Of a stretch of 64,000 bases of DNA, positions 36,724 to 45,599 are shown piece after piece. The stretch comes from Maricaulis sp048270265. Its GTDB lineage: Bacteria > Pseudomonadota > Alphaproteobacteria > Caulobacterales > Maricaulaceae. The translations under genes and the position numbers were made by a program. Location: positions 99,605 through 163,604 of the forward strand of contig NZ_JBLWTD010000004.1 in NCBI RefSeq assembly GCF_048270265.1, written 5' to 3'. The first letter of the stretch is position 1. Every line of letters begins with the position of its first letter. Below the pieces are notes generated by a model. It made no database searches, was not told the origin of the DNA, and saw nothing but the letters and a program-made list of their open reading frames with translations.

Positions 36724-37259
36724 GGGCGCGGATCTGTGTGCAGAATCGCAAAGCGATCATGATCGCGCCATTCGCCGGCAATATTGAGAAAGGCGCGCGA
36801 ACGGCCTTCATGCTGGAAGCCGACACCCTCGAGCAGGCGCCGCGAGGCCTTGTTCTCCGGGCGGCAGGCCGCCTCGACCCGGTGCAGGCCCAGCTTGTCG
36901 AAGGCGAAGGCCAGGATACGCCGCACCGCAGCGCGGGTATGGCCCTGGCGGACATAGGGCGTGCCGATCCAGTAGCCAATATCGGCGCTTTGCTGCACGC
37001 CGCGCCGGACATTGTTGAGATTGCAGGCTCCGAGCAGGACATTGTCACGGCTGCGGAACACGAAGAACGGGTATCCGGACCCCGCCTGACGATCCAGCTG
37101 ATAGCGCTCGAGCCGGCGCTTGTAGGCGCTGCGGCTCAACTCATCGACGGTCCAGGCGGGCTCCCAGGGCTCGGTATGGGCGCGGCTCGCGCCACGCAGC
37201 TTGGCCCAGCTCTCGTAATCGTCCGGTGTTGGCGCACACAAACGAATACCCTGAGCCAT
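36720..37259 (-). CDS. GNAT acetyltransferase, RimJ/RimL-like
   Basis: 179 aa N-acetyltransferase fold. It has IRLCAPTPDDYESWAKLR at the N-terminus, the acetyl-CoA motif WIGTPYVRQGHTRAAVRRIL, and RVEAACRPENKASRRLLEGVGF, the pattern of the RimJ/RimL ribosomal-protein acetyltransferase group. The ATG at 37259 has GGAAGA upstream; an ATG five codons earlier is also possible. It lies 98 bases after SURF1 and is coupled to the EAL gene. Confidence 0.87.
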   Translation of the reverse strand: MAQGIRLCAPTPDDYESWAKLRGASRAHTEPWEPAWTVDELSRSAYKRRLERYQLDRQAGSGYPFFVFRSRDNVLLGACNLNNVRRGVQQSADIGYWIGTPYVRQGHTRAAVRRILAFAFDKLGLHRVEAACRPENKASRRLLEGVGFQHEGRSRAFLNIAGEWRDHDRFAILHTDPRP

Positions 37260-37357
37260 CAGGGGTTCTTCCATTTCCGCATCCCGCCAAAGTGCCACTC
37301 GCCTGCTCCCGTCTTGCCGGTTCTTCGCCGGCTGTCTGTCCTGTGGCCGCGCCGGTA

Positions 37358-38032
37358 TCAGCCCCGGCCCAATCGCCCGCGGGCGATGTGGAGGGCCAGA
37401 TATACGCCGATCAGCGCAAGTGCCAGTCCGAACCAGGTGACCGCATAGCCCAAATGCTTGGCCGGCGGTGTCTGGGTCAGGCTGGCCGGCAGGCCCAAAT
37501 CGGCCCGCGCCCACACATCAAGCACCTGCCCCGGATCGCTTCCCAGTGCCCGCGCCATCATATCCCGGTCAAAGACATACCATTGATTGGTATCCGGATC
37601 GTTTCCACTGGCGAAGCTCCCCGGTCTGGGCAGCAGCTCGATGCGCCAGGCCTCGGGCCGGGCGATGAGATTGCCCTCAAGGTCCTCGAAGCCGGATTCC
37701 ACGAACAGGAAGCGTTGCGGGTCGTCGGGCGCGCAGCGCGGTGCCGGCATCAGCCCGACGCGCACCCAGCCTGGCTGCTGCCGCAGCGAATAATAGCGCA
37801 GCTGCGGCCCGGCCAGCGGTGCCGGCGCGGTAATTCTCGGCCCGAAGGCCCCGTCGTGATCACCGCAAAGGGCCTGTTGGAAGGATGTGACAGCCCCGCG
37901 TTCGCCATAGGCCGCGATCAGGTCGGCTTTCCACTCCATGCGCCGCAATTGCCACGTGCCCAGCGACAGGAGCAAAACGAGACTGAGCAGGGTGAAGACT
38001 GTGAGGACGGGAAGCGGTCTGAAACGTGGCAT
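37358..38032 (-). CDS. SURF1-family cytochrome oxidase assembly protein
   Basis: 224 aa with an N-terminal helix (VLTVFTLLSLVLLLSLGTWQLRRMEWK, containing the family motif GTWQLRRMEWK) and a C-terminal helix (AVTWFGLALALIGVYLALH). A periplasmic loop of about 150 residues lies between. SURF1/Shy1 proteins help insert haem a into oxidase subunit I. It lies 32 bases after DUF983 at the distal part of the cox operon. Confidence 0.92.
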   Translation of the reverse strand: MPRFRPLPVLTVFTLLSLVLLLSLGTWQLRRMEWKADLIAAYGERGAVTSFQQALCGDHDGAFGPRITAPAPLAGPQLRYYSLRQQPGWVRVGLMPAPRCAPDDPQRFLFVESGFEDLEGNLIARPEAWRIELLPRPGSFASGNDPDTNQWYVFDRDMMARALGSDPGQVLDVWARADLGLPASLTQTPPAKHLGYAVTWFGLALALIGVYLALHIARGRLGRG

Positions 38033-38064
38033 GGGGTCATCCTCCCGGGCAGGCCCCGACCAGC

Positions 38065-38427
38065 CTAATCGTCAAGCTCGCCCTGCTGGGCATCGTGCTG
38101 GAACTGGAGCGCGAAGAGCAGCCCCTTCAGCGGACGCAGGCACAGTATCGAGGCACCGAAAATGAAGGGCACCTGGATGATCATATGGCCCCACCAGGGC
38201 ATGCCCCGGAAGGCGACCGCCGTCAGCAGGAACAAAACCACGGCCAGAAAACCGACGATGAAGAGTGCGAAAACCGCCGCACCATCGCCGACATCGGCAC
38301 CCTCGAAATCTGCACCACAGACATCACAACGCGGCGCGATTTCGAGCAGGCCCTTGAACATGGCCCCCTCCCCGCACTTTGGACATCGGCCCTTGAGGCC
38401 GGCAGCGAGGGGGGAGGGTTTTTCCAT
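38065..38427 (-). CDS. DUF983 protein
   Basis: 120 aa with two CXXC-type pairs (CPKCGEG and CDVCGADF) in a short zinc-ribbon-like N-terminus and two membrane helices (AVFALFIVGFLAVVLFLLTAVAF and MIIQVPFIFGASILCL). DUF983 genes commonly sit between coxIII and SURF1 in alphaproteobacteria, suggesting a role in oxidase assembly that is not proven. The start MEKPSPLAAG is 11 bases after ctaE. Confidence 0.88.
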   Translation of the reverse strand: MEKPSPLAAGLKGRCPKCGEGAMFKGLLEIAPRCDVCGADFEGADVGDGAAVFALFIVGFLAVVLFLLTAVAFRGMPWWGHMIIQVPFIFGASILCLRPLKGLLFALQFQHDAQQGELDD

Positions 38428-38438
38428 ATCGGTTCCGG

Positions 38439-39278
38439 TTATTGGTAGACGACGTACACGAAGGTGAACAGGAACAGCCAGACCACATCGACGAAGTGCC
38501 AGTACCAGGCAGCCGCCTCGAGGCCGAAATGCTTCTGCGGTGTCATCTGGCCAGCCATCAAGCGGAACAGGCAGACCGCGAGGAAGATGGTGCCGATGAT
38601 GACGTGTGCGCCATGGAAGCCCGTCGCCATGAAGAAGGCGGAGCCATAGAGATTGCCCGAGATCGAGAAGCCGGCTTCGGCATACTCGACAGCCTGCAGC
38701 GCGGTGAAGCACAGGCCGAGAATGACGGTGAGCAGGAGGCCGAGCTTGGCGCCCTTGCGGTCGCCATGCTGCAGCGCGTGGTGCGCCCAGGTCACGGTCG
38801 TGCCCGAGAGCAGCAGCACCAGCGTGTTCATCAGCGGGATGTGCCAGGGATTGAAGGTCTCGACACCGGCAGGCGGCCAGGAGGCGAGCGCCGGATCCAG
38901 ACGGACATCGTGGAAGATGGCGTATTCAAAGAAGACCCAGAACCAGGCGACGAAGAACATCACTTCCGAGGCGATGAACATGATCATGCCATAGCGCAGG
39001 CCGAGATCGACCACCGGTGTGTGATCACCCCGGTTGGCTTCCTTGATGACATCGCCCCACCAGCCGATCATCGTGTAGATGACCACGGCAAAGCCGAGGA
39101 TCAGACCGCCCCATTGGCCATCGGCATAGAGGATGGCCAGCGGACTGTCAGGGCTGACAAGCCCCTTCATATTGCCGACGGCACCAACGGCCAGAAGGAA
39201 TGCACCCAAGGAGCCGACGAACGGCCACGGGCTTGGATCGACCAAGTGGTAATCGTGTTTTACGGCATGCCCAGCCAT
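38439..39278 (-). CDS. ctaE: Cytochrome c oxidase subunit III
   Basis: 279 aa membrane subunit with seven predicted helices. It begins MAGHAVKHDYHLVDPSPWPF and contains the family segments MFFVAWFWVFFEYA, FYHWHF-type AAAWYWHFVDVVWLFLFTFVYV and GFHGAHVIIG. It belongs to the aa3-type oxidase encoded upstream and lies 70 bases after ctaG. Confidence 0.97.
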   Translation of the reverse strand: MAGHAVKHDYHLVDPSPWPFVGSLGAFLLAVGAVGNMKGLVSPDSPLAILYADGQWGGLILGFAVVIYTMIGWWGDVIKEANRGDHTPVVDLGLRYGMIMFIASEVMFFVAWFWVFFEYAIFHDVRLDPALASWPPAGVETFNPWHIPLMNTLVLLLSGTTVTWAHHALQHGDRKGAKLGLLLTVILGLCFTALQAVEYAEAGFSISGNLYGSAFFMATGFHGAHVIIGTIFLAVCLFRLMAGQMTPQKHFGLEAAAWYWHFVDVVWLFLFTFVYVVYQ

Positions 39279-39348
39279 CGCGAATCTCCTGCGACTTCAA
39301 ATCAGCCCTGTTGCGTCGTGATAACCGCCGCAGGGCAAAGGTTCAATG

Positions 39349-39912
39349 CTAAGGCGCGGCATCGCTTGGCGAAGACGCAGCCTCATCGGTTTCAAAAAAG
39401 GTATAGGACAGGGTGATGGCGTGAACATCATCCAGATAGGGCTCTTCCGCGATCAGCGGATCGACGAAGAACAGCACCGGCATATCGATGCTTTCGCCGG
39501 GTTCAAGCGTTTGTTCCGTGAAGCAGAAACACTCGATCTTCGAAAAATATGACGCCGCCTTGTAGGGCGCGACATTATAGGTCGCCACACCGGTGACCCG
39601 CCGCGAGGAGGTATTGGTGGCGCGGTAATAGGCCAGGCCACTCTCACCGACATTCAGCGTCAGCGAACGCTGGACAGGCTGGAATTCCCACGGGATATCG
39701 CGGCTGGTATTGGCGTCAAACAGTATGGTGACTTCGCGATCGAGCACGGCGCCCGCCTCGCCGACCGCGACGCGCGTGGTACCGCCATAGCCGGTGACCT
39801 GGCAGAACAGGCTGTAGAGCGGCACCGACGCAAAGGCGGCGCCCACCATGGTCACGGCGGCGATGCCGGCAAACAGCGCGGTGCGCGCATTCTTGTCCTG
39901 GAGCCGCTTCAT
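39349..39912 (-). CDS. ctaG: Cytochrome c oxidase copper chaperone CtaG/Cox11
   Basis: 187 aa. One N-terminal membrane helix is followed by a periplasmic beta domain with the copper motif ECFCF. It also has VPLYSLFCQVTGYGGT, PWEFQPVQ and MPVLFFVDP, typical of Cox11. It delivers copper to the Cu-B site of subunit I. The start MKRLQDKNART overlaps the CoxF-like gene stop (ATGA). Confidence 0.96.
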   Translation of the reverse strand: MKRLQDKNARTALFAGIAAVTMVGAAFASVPLYSLFCQVTGYGGTTRVAVGEAGAVLDREVTILFDANTSRDIPWEFQPVQRSLTLNVGESGLAYYRATNTSSRRVTGVATYNVAPYKAASYFSKIECFCFTEQTLEPGESIDMPVLFFVDPLIAEEPYLDDVHAITLSYTFFETDEAASSPSDAAP

Positions 39913-40130
39913 GCCGCACCCGCCTGGACAAGGTTCTGGCCGATCCGGATCACAGTCACGACGAAGACGAGCACGCAAAATCCGAGGAGGCTGAAGCCGA
40001 TGGCCAGGTTGCGGCGCTTCCGTGCGGCCTGCTGTTCAGGCGTCAGGACCACCGTTTCGCCGGGCACGACACGGCCTTCACGGCCGCCGAACGGCGTGTC
40101 GTCAGCGGGTTTGTCGTCTTGCGATGTCAT
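39909..40130 (-). CDS. CoxF-like small membrane protein
   Basis: 73 aa with a charged N-terminus (VVLTPEQQAARKRRNLAIG) and a single helix (FSLLGFCVLVFVVTVIRIG). A short protein of this type commonly lies between ctaB and ctaG in alphaproteobacteria. Overlaps both neighbours by ATGA. Function not established; probably oxidase assembly. Confidence 0.8.
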   Translation of the reverse strand: MTSQDDKPADDTPFGGREGRVVPGETVVLTPEQQAARKRRNLAIGFSLLGFCVLVFVVTVIRIGQNLVQAGAA

Positions 40131-41122
40131 CCTGCAACTCCCGGCACCGCGATATAGGCACCAAATCCGTGCTCAATGATCAATGCGGCAAATAGCACCG
40201 TCAGATAACCGATCGAATAGGCGAACAGGTCACGCGCGGCCTTGTCGCCGGCGCGCACGGCATAGAGCGCACCCTCTTCGGCGGAACCGGCCTCACCGGC
40301 GCGCGAATTGAACACGCGCACGGCCAGGAGCAGGAAGAGCGCACCGCCGCCCAGCGAGGTCAGCGCATAGGCAACACCGCCCAGACCGGTCAGCACGGGG
40401 GCGCCGGCGAAGAGCACCAGCACGATGGAGTAAAGCAGGATCTGGAGCCGTGTCGATTTCGGGCCCTTGGCGACCGGCATCATCGGAATGCCGGCGGCCG
40501 CATAATCACCGCACTTGTAGAGCGCCAGCGCCCAGGAGTGCGGCGGCGTCCACAGGAAGATGATCATGAACAGGATGATGGCGTCGATCGAGATATGGCC
40601 CGTGGCCGCGACCCAGCCGATCATCGGCGGGAAGGCGCCGGCGGCGCCACCAATCACGATATTCTGCGGCGTCGAGCGCTTGAGAAACATCGAGTAGATG
40701 ACGGAATAGAAGACGATCGAGAAGGCCAGCAGGCCGGCGGCGAGATAATTGCTCGCCAGCGCCATCATCAGCACCGACAGGATCGAGGCAATAATGCCCA
40801 GGCCGTAGGCATCGGCCTTGCTGACGGCCCCGCGCGGGATCGGCCGTTTGCGGGTGCGCTGCATGATGGCGTCGATATCGGCGTCATAGGCCATGTTGAG
40901 CGCGCCGGCAGCACCGGCACCCACAGCAAGGCTGAGAATGGCAATCGCCGCCAGCACCGGGTCCATATCGACCGGAGCCGCCACCAGACCGGCACAGGCG
41001 GTGAAAACGACAAGCGTCATCACCCGCGGCTTCATCAGGTCGAAAAAGTCGCGGGGCGAGGCCGTTGAAACGGCCCCGCCCTCAGTGCGCTGAACGCCGG
41101 GATTGGTGATGGTGTCCGCCAT
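40127..41122 (-). CDS. ctaB: Protohaem IX farnesyltransferase (haem O synthase)
   Basis: 331 aa UbiA-superfamily membrane enzyme that adds a farnesyl group to haem b. The first Asp-rich motif is in NMAYDADIDAIMQRTRKRPI, and FLWTPPHSWALALYKCGDYAAAGIPMMP is highly characteristic. About nine helices. Lies 5 bases after ctaD and overlaps the CoxF-like gene. Confidence 0.96.
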   Translation of the reverse strand: MADTITNPGVQRTEGGAVSTASPRDFFDLMKPRVMTLVVFTACAGLVAAPVDMDPVLAAIAILSLAVGAGAAGALNMAYDADIDAIMQRTRKRPIPRGAVSKADAYGLGIIASILSVLMMALASNYLAAGLLAFSIVFYSVIYSMFLKRSTPQNIVIGGAAGAFPPMIGWVAATGHISIDAIILFMIIFLWTPPHSWALALYKCGDYAAAGIPMMPVAKGPKSTRLQILLYSIVLVLFAGAPVLTGLGGVAYALTSLGGGALFLLLAVRVFNSRAGEAGSAEEGALYAVRAGDKAARDLFAYSIGYLTVLFAALIIEHGFGAYIAVPGVAG

Positions 41123-41127
41123 GGAGC

Positions 41128-42756
41128 CTATTTGATCCGTGGCAGCTCATTGAACTGGTGGAAAGGCGGTGGCGAGGACAGCGTCCACTCCAGCGTGGTC
41201 GCGCCTTCACCCCATGGATTGGCCTCGGCCTTGCGGCGGCGGATCGCAGCTTCGATCAGCACGGCGAAGAAGAACGCCAGACCGACCAGCATGATCAGAT
41301 AACCGTAAGAGGAGACCTTGTTCCAGAGCTCGAACCCGTCGGCATAATCGACATAGCGGCGCGGCATGCCCTGCAGACCCAGGAAGTGCTGCGGGAAGAA
41401 GATCACGTTGGCGCCGATGAAGAAGAAGGCGAACTGGAGACGGGCCAGAACGGAGTTGTATTTCACACCCCAGATCTTCTCGAACCAGTAGTACCAGCCG
41501 GCAAAGATCGCGAACACGGCGCCGAGCGACAGGACGTAGTGGAAGTGAGCCACGACGTAATAGGTGTCATGCAGCGAGGCATCGACGCCGGCATTGGCCA
41601 GCACCACGCCGGTCACGCCACCGACGGTGAACAGGAAGATGAAACCGATCGCCCACAGCATCGGCGTGCGCAATTCCATCGAGCCGCCCCACATCGTGGC
41701 GATCCAGGAGAAGATCTTGATGCCGGTCGGCACCGCGATGACCATGGTCGCAGCAACGAAATAGGCCTTCAGATCGACCGGCATGCCCACGGTGTACATG
41801 TGGTGAGCCCAGACGATGAAGCCGATCGCACCGATCGAGACCATGGCGTAGGCCATGCCGAGATAACCGAAGACCGGCTTGCGCGAGAAGGTCGAGACGA
41901 TGTGCGAGATCATGCCGAAACCGGGCAGGATCAGGATGTAGACTTCCGGGTGACCGAAGAACCAGAACAGGTGCTGGAACATCACCGGATCGCCGCCGCC
42001 GGCAGGATCGAAGAAGGCGGTGCCGAAATTGCGGTCGGTCAGCAGCATGGTCAGTGCGCCGGCGAGAACCGGCAGGGAGAGCAGCAGCAGGAAGACCGTC
42101 ACCAGGATCGACCACACGAACAAGGGCATCTTGTGCATGGTCATGCCCGGAGCGCGCATGTTGAAAATCGTGGTGATGAAGTTGATGGCACCGAGGATCG
42201 AGCTGATACCCGCAATATGCAGCGACAGGATCAGCAGATCCATGGCCGGCCCGGGGTGACCCGAGGTCGAGAGCGGCGGATAGAGCACCCAGCCACCGCC
42301 GAAACCATTGGCGGCACCGGCGCCGGGCACGAACATCGACATGATGGCGAGCGCCAGTGCGAAGGGCAGCAGCCAGAAGGAGATGTTGTTCATACGCGGG
42401 AAGGCCATGTCGGGCGCGCCGATCATCAGCGGCACGAACCAGTTGCCGAAGCCGCCGATCATGGCCGGCATGACCATGAAGAAGATCATGATCAGTCCGT
42501 GCATCGTCGTGATGACGTTGTAGTTCTGGGCATCGCCGAAGAAACCGCCGAAGGCCGTGCCATTGAAGACCTGCAGGCCTGGCTCGGCCAGTTCCCAGCG
42601 GATCAGGCCGGACATGCCGCCACCGATGATCCCCGCGATAATCGCGAAGATCAGGTACATCGTGCCGATGTCCTTGTGGTTGGTGGAGAAGACCCAGCGC
42701 TTCCAGTCCCAGAGGCTTGGGGTGTGAGCGTCGTGATTTGCGGCGTCAGCAGACAT
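41128..42756 (-). CDS. ctaD: Cytochrome c oxidase subunit I
   Basis: 542 aa catalytic haem-copper subunit with 12 helices. It shows WVFSTNHKDIGTMYL, GGFGNWFVPLMIGAPDMAFPRMNN, the active-site HPEVYILILPGFG, and the haem-ligand region HDTYYVVAHFHYVLSLGAVFA. These support an A-type aa3 oxidase with a GHPEVY glutamate and the D-pathway residues. It lies 14 bases after ctaC. Confidence 0.98.
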   Translation of the reverse strand: MSADAANHDAHTPSLWDWKRWVFSTNHKDIGTMYLIFAIIAGIIGGGMSGLIRWELAEPGLQVFNGTAFGGFFGDAQNYNVITTMHGLIMIFFMVMPAMIGGFGNWFVPLMIGAPDMAFPRMNNISFWLLPFALALAIMSMFVPGAGAANGFGGGWVLYPPLSTSGHPGPAMDLLILSLHIAGISSILGAINFITTIFNMRAPGMTMHKMPLFVWSILVTVFLLLLSLPVLAGALTMLLTDRNFGTAFFDPAGGGDPVMFQHLFWFFGHPEVYILILPGFGMISHIVSTFSRKPVFGYLGMAYAMVSIGAIGFIVWAHHMYTVGMPVDLKAYFVAATMVIAVPTGIKIFSWIATMWGGSMELRTPMLWAIGFIFLFTVGGVTGVVLANAGVDASLHDTYYVVAHFHYVLSLGAVFAIFAGWYYWFEKIWGVKYNSVLARLQFAFFFIGANVIFFPQHFLGLQGMPRRYVDYADGFELWNKVSSYGYLIMLVGLAFFFAVLIEAAIRRRKAEANPWGEGATTLEWTLSSPPPFHQFNELPRIK

Positions 42757-42770
42757 GGTTCAGCCCATTC

Positions 42771-43607
42771 CTAATCGAGTTGCGCCAAGCGCGTATCCCG
42801 CGCGGCTTCGTATGCGGCAATTACGGCATTCGATTCATCGGTGCCCGGCTCGGCCGCGATCCAGGCGTCGAACGTGTCCTGGGACACGACGCGGATCTCG
42901 ATCGGCATGAAGGCATGCCCCTGGCCGCACAATTCCGAGCACTGACCGTAATAGGCCCCTTCCTCGGTGACCTGGAACCAGGCCTCATTGATGCGCCCCG
43001 GAATGGCGTCGATCTTGGTGCCAAAAGCCGGCATGGCGAAATTGTGGATCACGTCGGTCGCGGTGACCTGCAGCCGGACGGTCGCATTCACAGGGACCAC
43101 CAGCGGGTAATCGACCGAGAGATTGCGGTACTGACCCGGCTGGATCTCGTCTTCCGGGACCATGATGGACATGTATTCCATCGCGCCCTGGTCGGGATAC
43201 TCATAGGTCCAGTTCCACTGATTGCCGGTCGCCTTGATGGTGAAATCGGCGTCGGGAATCTCTTCTTGATAATAGAGAAGCGGGAAGGAGAAGACCGAGA
43301 TCGCAATCAGGATCACGACAGGCAGAGCCGTCCAGACCACTTCGAGCAGCGTGTTATGGCTGTTCTTGCTTGGAACCGGATTGGATTTCGAATTGTAACG
43401 GACCATGACCCAGATCAGCAGGGCCATGACGAAGAGCGTGATCGGAATGATGATCCACAGCAACAAGGTGTGGAACTCGGTGATCCGCTCCATGATCGGC
43501 GTAACGGCAGGCTGGAGCCCCCACGCTCCGTCCACCGGCACGTCAAACGCGAAAGCGGAGGTGGATGCGCAGATCCAAGTGAGCACGATTGCGGTCAAGA
43601 AACGCAT
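42771..43607 (-). CDS. ctaC: Cytochrome c oxidase subunit II
   Basis: 278 aa. A signal peptide (MRFLTAIVLTWICASTSAFA) and two membrane helices precede the periplasmic cupredoxin domain. The Cu-A site is YGQCSELCGQGHAFMPIEI, with both cysteines, the bridging glutamate carbonyl, histidine and methionine. There is no fused cytochrome c domain, so it is the plain aa3 form. First gene of the cox operon. Confidence 0.97.
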   Translation of the reverse strand: MRFLTAIVLTWICASTSAFAFDVPVDGAWGLQPAVTPIMERITEFHTLLLWIIIPITLFVMALLIWVMVRYNSKSNPVPSKNSHNTLLEVVWTALPVVILIAISVFSFPLLYYQEEIPDADFTIKATGNQWNWTYEYPDQGAMEYMSIMVPEDEIQPGQYRNLSVDYPLVVPVNATVRLQVTATDVIHNFAMPAFGTKIDAIPGRINEAWFQVTEEGAYYGQCSELCGQGHAFMPIEIRVVSQDTFDAWIAAEPGTDESNAVIAAYEAARDTRLAQLD

Positions 43608-44017
43608 GGCTTCCCCATACAAGTCAGGCGTGAAGGCGAGGAAACCCTCACCGATGGCGGCGGAATATAGAGCTGGTCACCTGCGCTGTCAGGTCACCAA
43701 GCACACTTTTTGTAGTGCGTTGCGCAGGGCATGATCCGTTTTGAGGGAAAATTCAAGCTGATCAGACGTTTATGGTTCAGGCCCGACACTGCAATAAAGC
43801 CGCTTTCCGCATGAAAACGCTGCCTGATTGCCCGTCCTGCGGCAATTTTACGCGCGCTGTGCGTCCAATCGTCTCACCGGGCCGCGCGGCGCTCCCATGG
43901 CGAGTCGCACAGCCCTCCCGCCGGCCGCGCTGCGATTGCCCCCGCCCGCGCTTATTCCCTCCGGGCTCGGGCTGAACTATGTCTAGCTCATCCGAAAAGC
44001 GAGAAACGAGGCCCATC
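43608..44017. other. Divergent intergenic region between ctaC and tldD
   Basis: 410 bases with no supported gene. A plus-strand open frame at about 43772-43975 has no start signal or family resemblance. It presumably holds promoters for both the cox operon and tldD. No convincing FNR, CtrA or GANTC arrangement was seen. Confidence 0.5.
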
Positions 44018-45430
44018 ATGTCCGACGAACCGATCAGCCAGTTCGAATTCGACGTGGACGATGTCCGGCCTGTGCTGGCCGAGGCGCTCGACGGCGCCGA
44101 TGATGGCGAGCTCTTCCTGGAAACAGCGGCCTCCGAATCACTCGTCTTTGATGATGGCCGCATGAAGGCCTCCAGCTTCGACACCAGCCGCGGCTTCGGC
44201 CTGCGCTGCGTCTCCGGCGAGGCCTTCGGCTTTGCCCATTCCTCGGATCCGACGCTGGCAGCGGTCAAGCGCGCCGCCGAAACCGCCTCGGCGGTGAAGC
44301 GCGGCCCGGCGGCCGTCCTTGCACCACCACCGGCTGGCACCAATCGCAAGCTCTATGACGCCATCGATCCCGTCGCCAATCCGGCCTTCGAGGTCAAGTC
44401 GGCCCTGTTGCAGGAAATCGACGCCTATTGCCGCGCCAAGGACCCGTCCGTGGTCCAGGTCAGCGCCTCGATCGCCGGCTCCCTGCGCTCGATCTCGGTG
44501 CTGCGTGCCGATGGCGACATGAAAACCGATATCCGCCCGCTGGTCCGGCTCAATGTCTCGGTCACCGTCGAACGGGATGGCCGCCGCGAAACCGGCTCGG
44601 CCGGCGCCGGCGGACGCGCCGAATTTGACCAGTGGATCGCACCGGACGCCTGGAAAGGTCTCGCCAACGAGGCGATGCGGATTGCCCGCGTCAATCTCGA
44701 TGCGGTCGATATTCCCGCCGGCGTCATGGATGTCGTGCTCGGGCCGGGCTGGCCGGCCGTGCTGTTGCACGAAGCCGTCGGCCACGGGCTGGAAGGCGAT
44801 TTCAACCGCAAGGGCTCTTCGGCCTTCGCCGGGCGCATGGGCGAACGCGTCGCCGCCTCCGGCGTGACCATTGTTGATGACGGCACGATGGAGAAGCGCC
44901 GCGGCTCCCTGACCATTGATGATGAGGGCACACCGACCGAACGTACCGTGCTGATCGAGGACGGCATACTGGTCGGCTATATGCAGGACCGGATGAATGC
45001 GCGCCTGATGGGCCAGAAGCCGACCGGCAATGGCCGCCGGCAATCCTATGCCTACCCGCCACTGCCACGCATGACCAATACCTACATGCTCGCCGGCCAG
45101 CACAAGCCGGACGAGATGGTCGCCAGCCTCACCGACGGTATCTATGCGGTCAATTTCGGCGGCGGCCAGGTCGACATCACCTCCGGCAAGTTCGTCTTCC
45201 AGTGCACCGAGGCCTATCGGGTCCGCAACGGCAAGATCGAGGCCCCCGTCAAGGGCGCCACACTGATCGGCGACGGTCCGACCGCGCTGACACAGATTTC
45301 CATGATCGGCGATGATTTCGAGATGGATCCAGGCGTCGGCATGTGCGGCAAGGGCGGTCAGGGCGTGCCGGTCGGGGTCGGTCAGCCGAGCCTGAAAATC
45401 ACTGGTCTGACCGTCGGCGGCGCCGCCTGA
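44018..45430 (+). CDS. tldD: Metalloprotease TldD
   Basis: 470 aa subunit of the TldD/TldE zinc protease that degrades unfolded peptides. The metal motif HEAVGHGLEGDFNRKGSS has zinc-ligand histidines H251 and H256. The C-terminal MCGKGGQGVPVGVGQPSLKI is highly conserved. The start MSDEPISQ follows GAGG by about 7 bases. An ATG 13 codons upstream lacks a ribosome site. The partner gene tldE/pmbA is not in the window. Confidence 0.95.
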   Translation: MSDEPISQFEFDVDDVRPVLAEALDGADDGELFLETAASESLVFDDGRMKASSFDTSRGFGLRCVSGEAFGFAHSSDPTLAAVKRAAETASAVKRGPAAVLAPPPAGTNRKLYDAIDPVANPAFEVKSALLQEIDAYCRAKDPSVVQVSASIAGSLRSISVLRADGDMKTDIRPLVRLNVSVTVERDGRRETGSAGAGGRAEFDQWIAPDAWKGLANEAMRIARVNLDAVDIPAGVMDVVLGPGWPAVLLHEAVGHGLEGDFNRKGSSAFAGRMGERVAASGVTIVDDGTMEKRRGSLTIDDEGTPTERTVLIEDGILVGYMQDRMNARLMGQKPTGNGRRQSYAYPPLPRMTNTYMLAGQHKPDEMVASLTDGIYAVNFGGGQVDITSGKFVFQCTEAYRVRNGKIEAPVKGATLIGDGPTALTQISMIGDDFEMDPGVGMCGKGGQGVPVGVGQPSLKITGLTVGGAA

Positions 45431-45599
45431 CGGAAAAGCAATGTTCGCAGAATAACCCTGCAATAGCTGGCCTTGGCGGTCGCCTCCACCGCCGGGATCA
45501 CGCCGATGCGAGCTACGTTACCAATCGTTACATGGTGCGTGCCACAGTGAGTTGCTATCCCCGGATCAGCCTGGGGGCAGGCGCATCTTGTGGGGACAT

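Noticed and set aside
41158..42774. 538-codon plus-strand open frame across cytochrome oxidase subunit I, rich in His, Asp and Glu
   Set aside because: The His/Asp/Glu richness is the complement of hydrophobic membrane codons in ctaD.
43772..43975. Possible small plus-strand gene between ctaC and tldD
   Set aside because: No Shine-Dalgarno, Arg/Pro/Cys-rich random-looking translation, in a region expected to hold divergent promoters.
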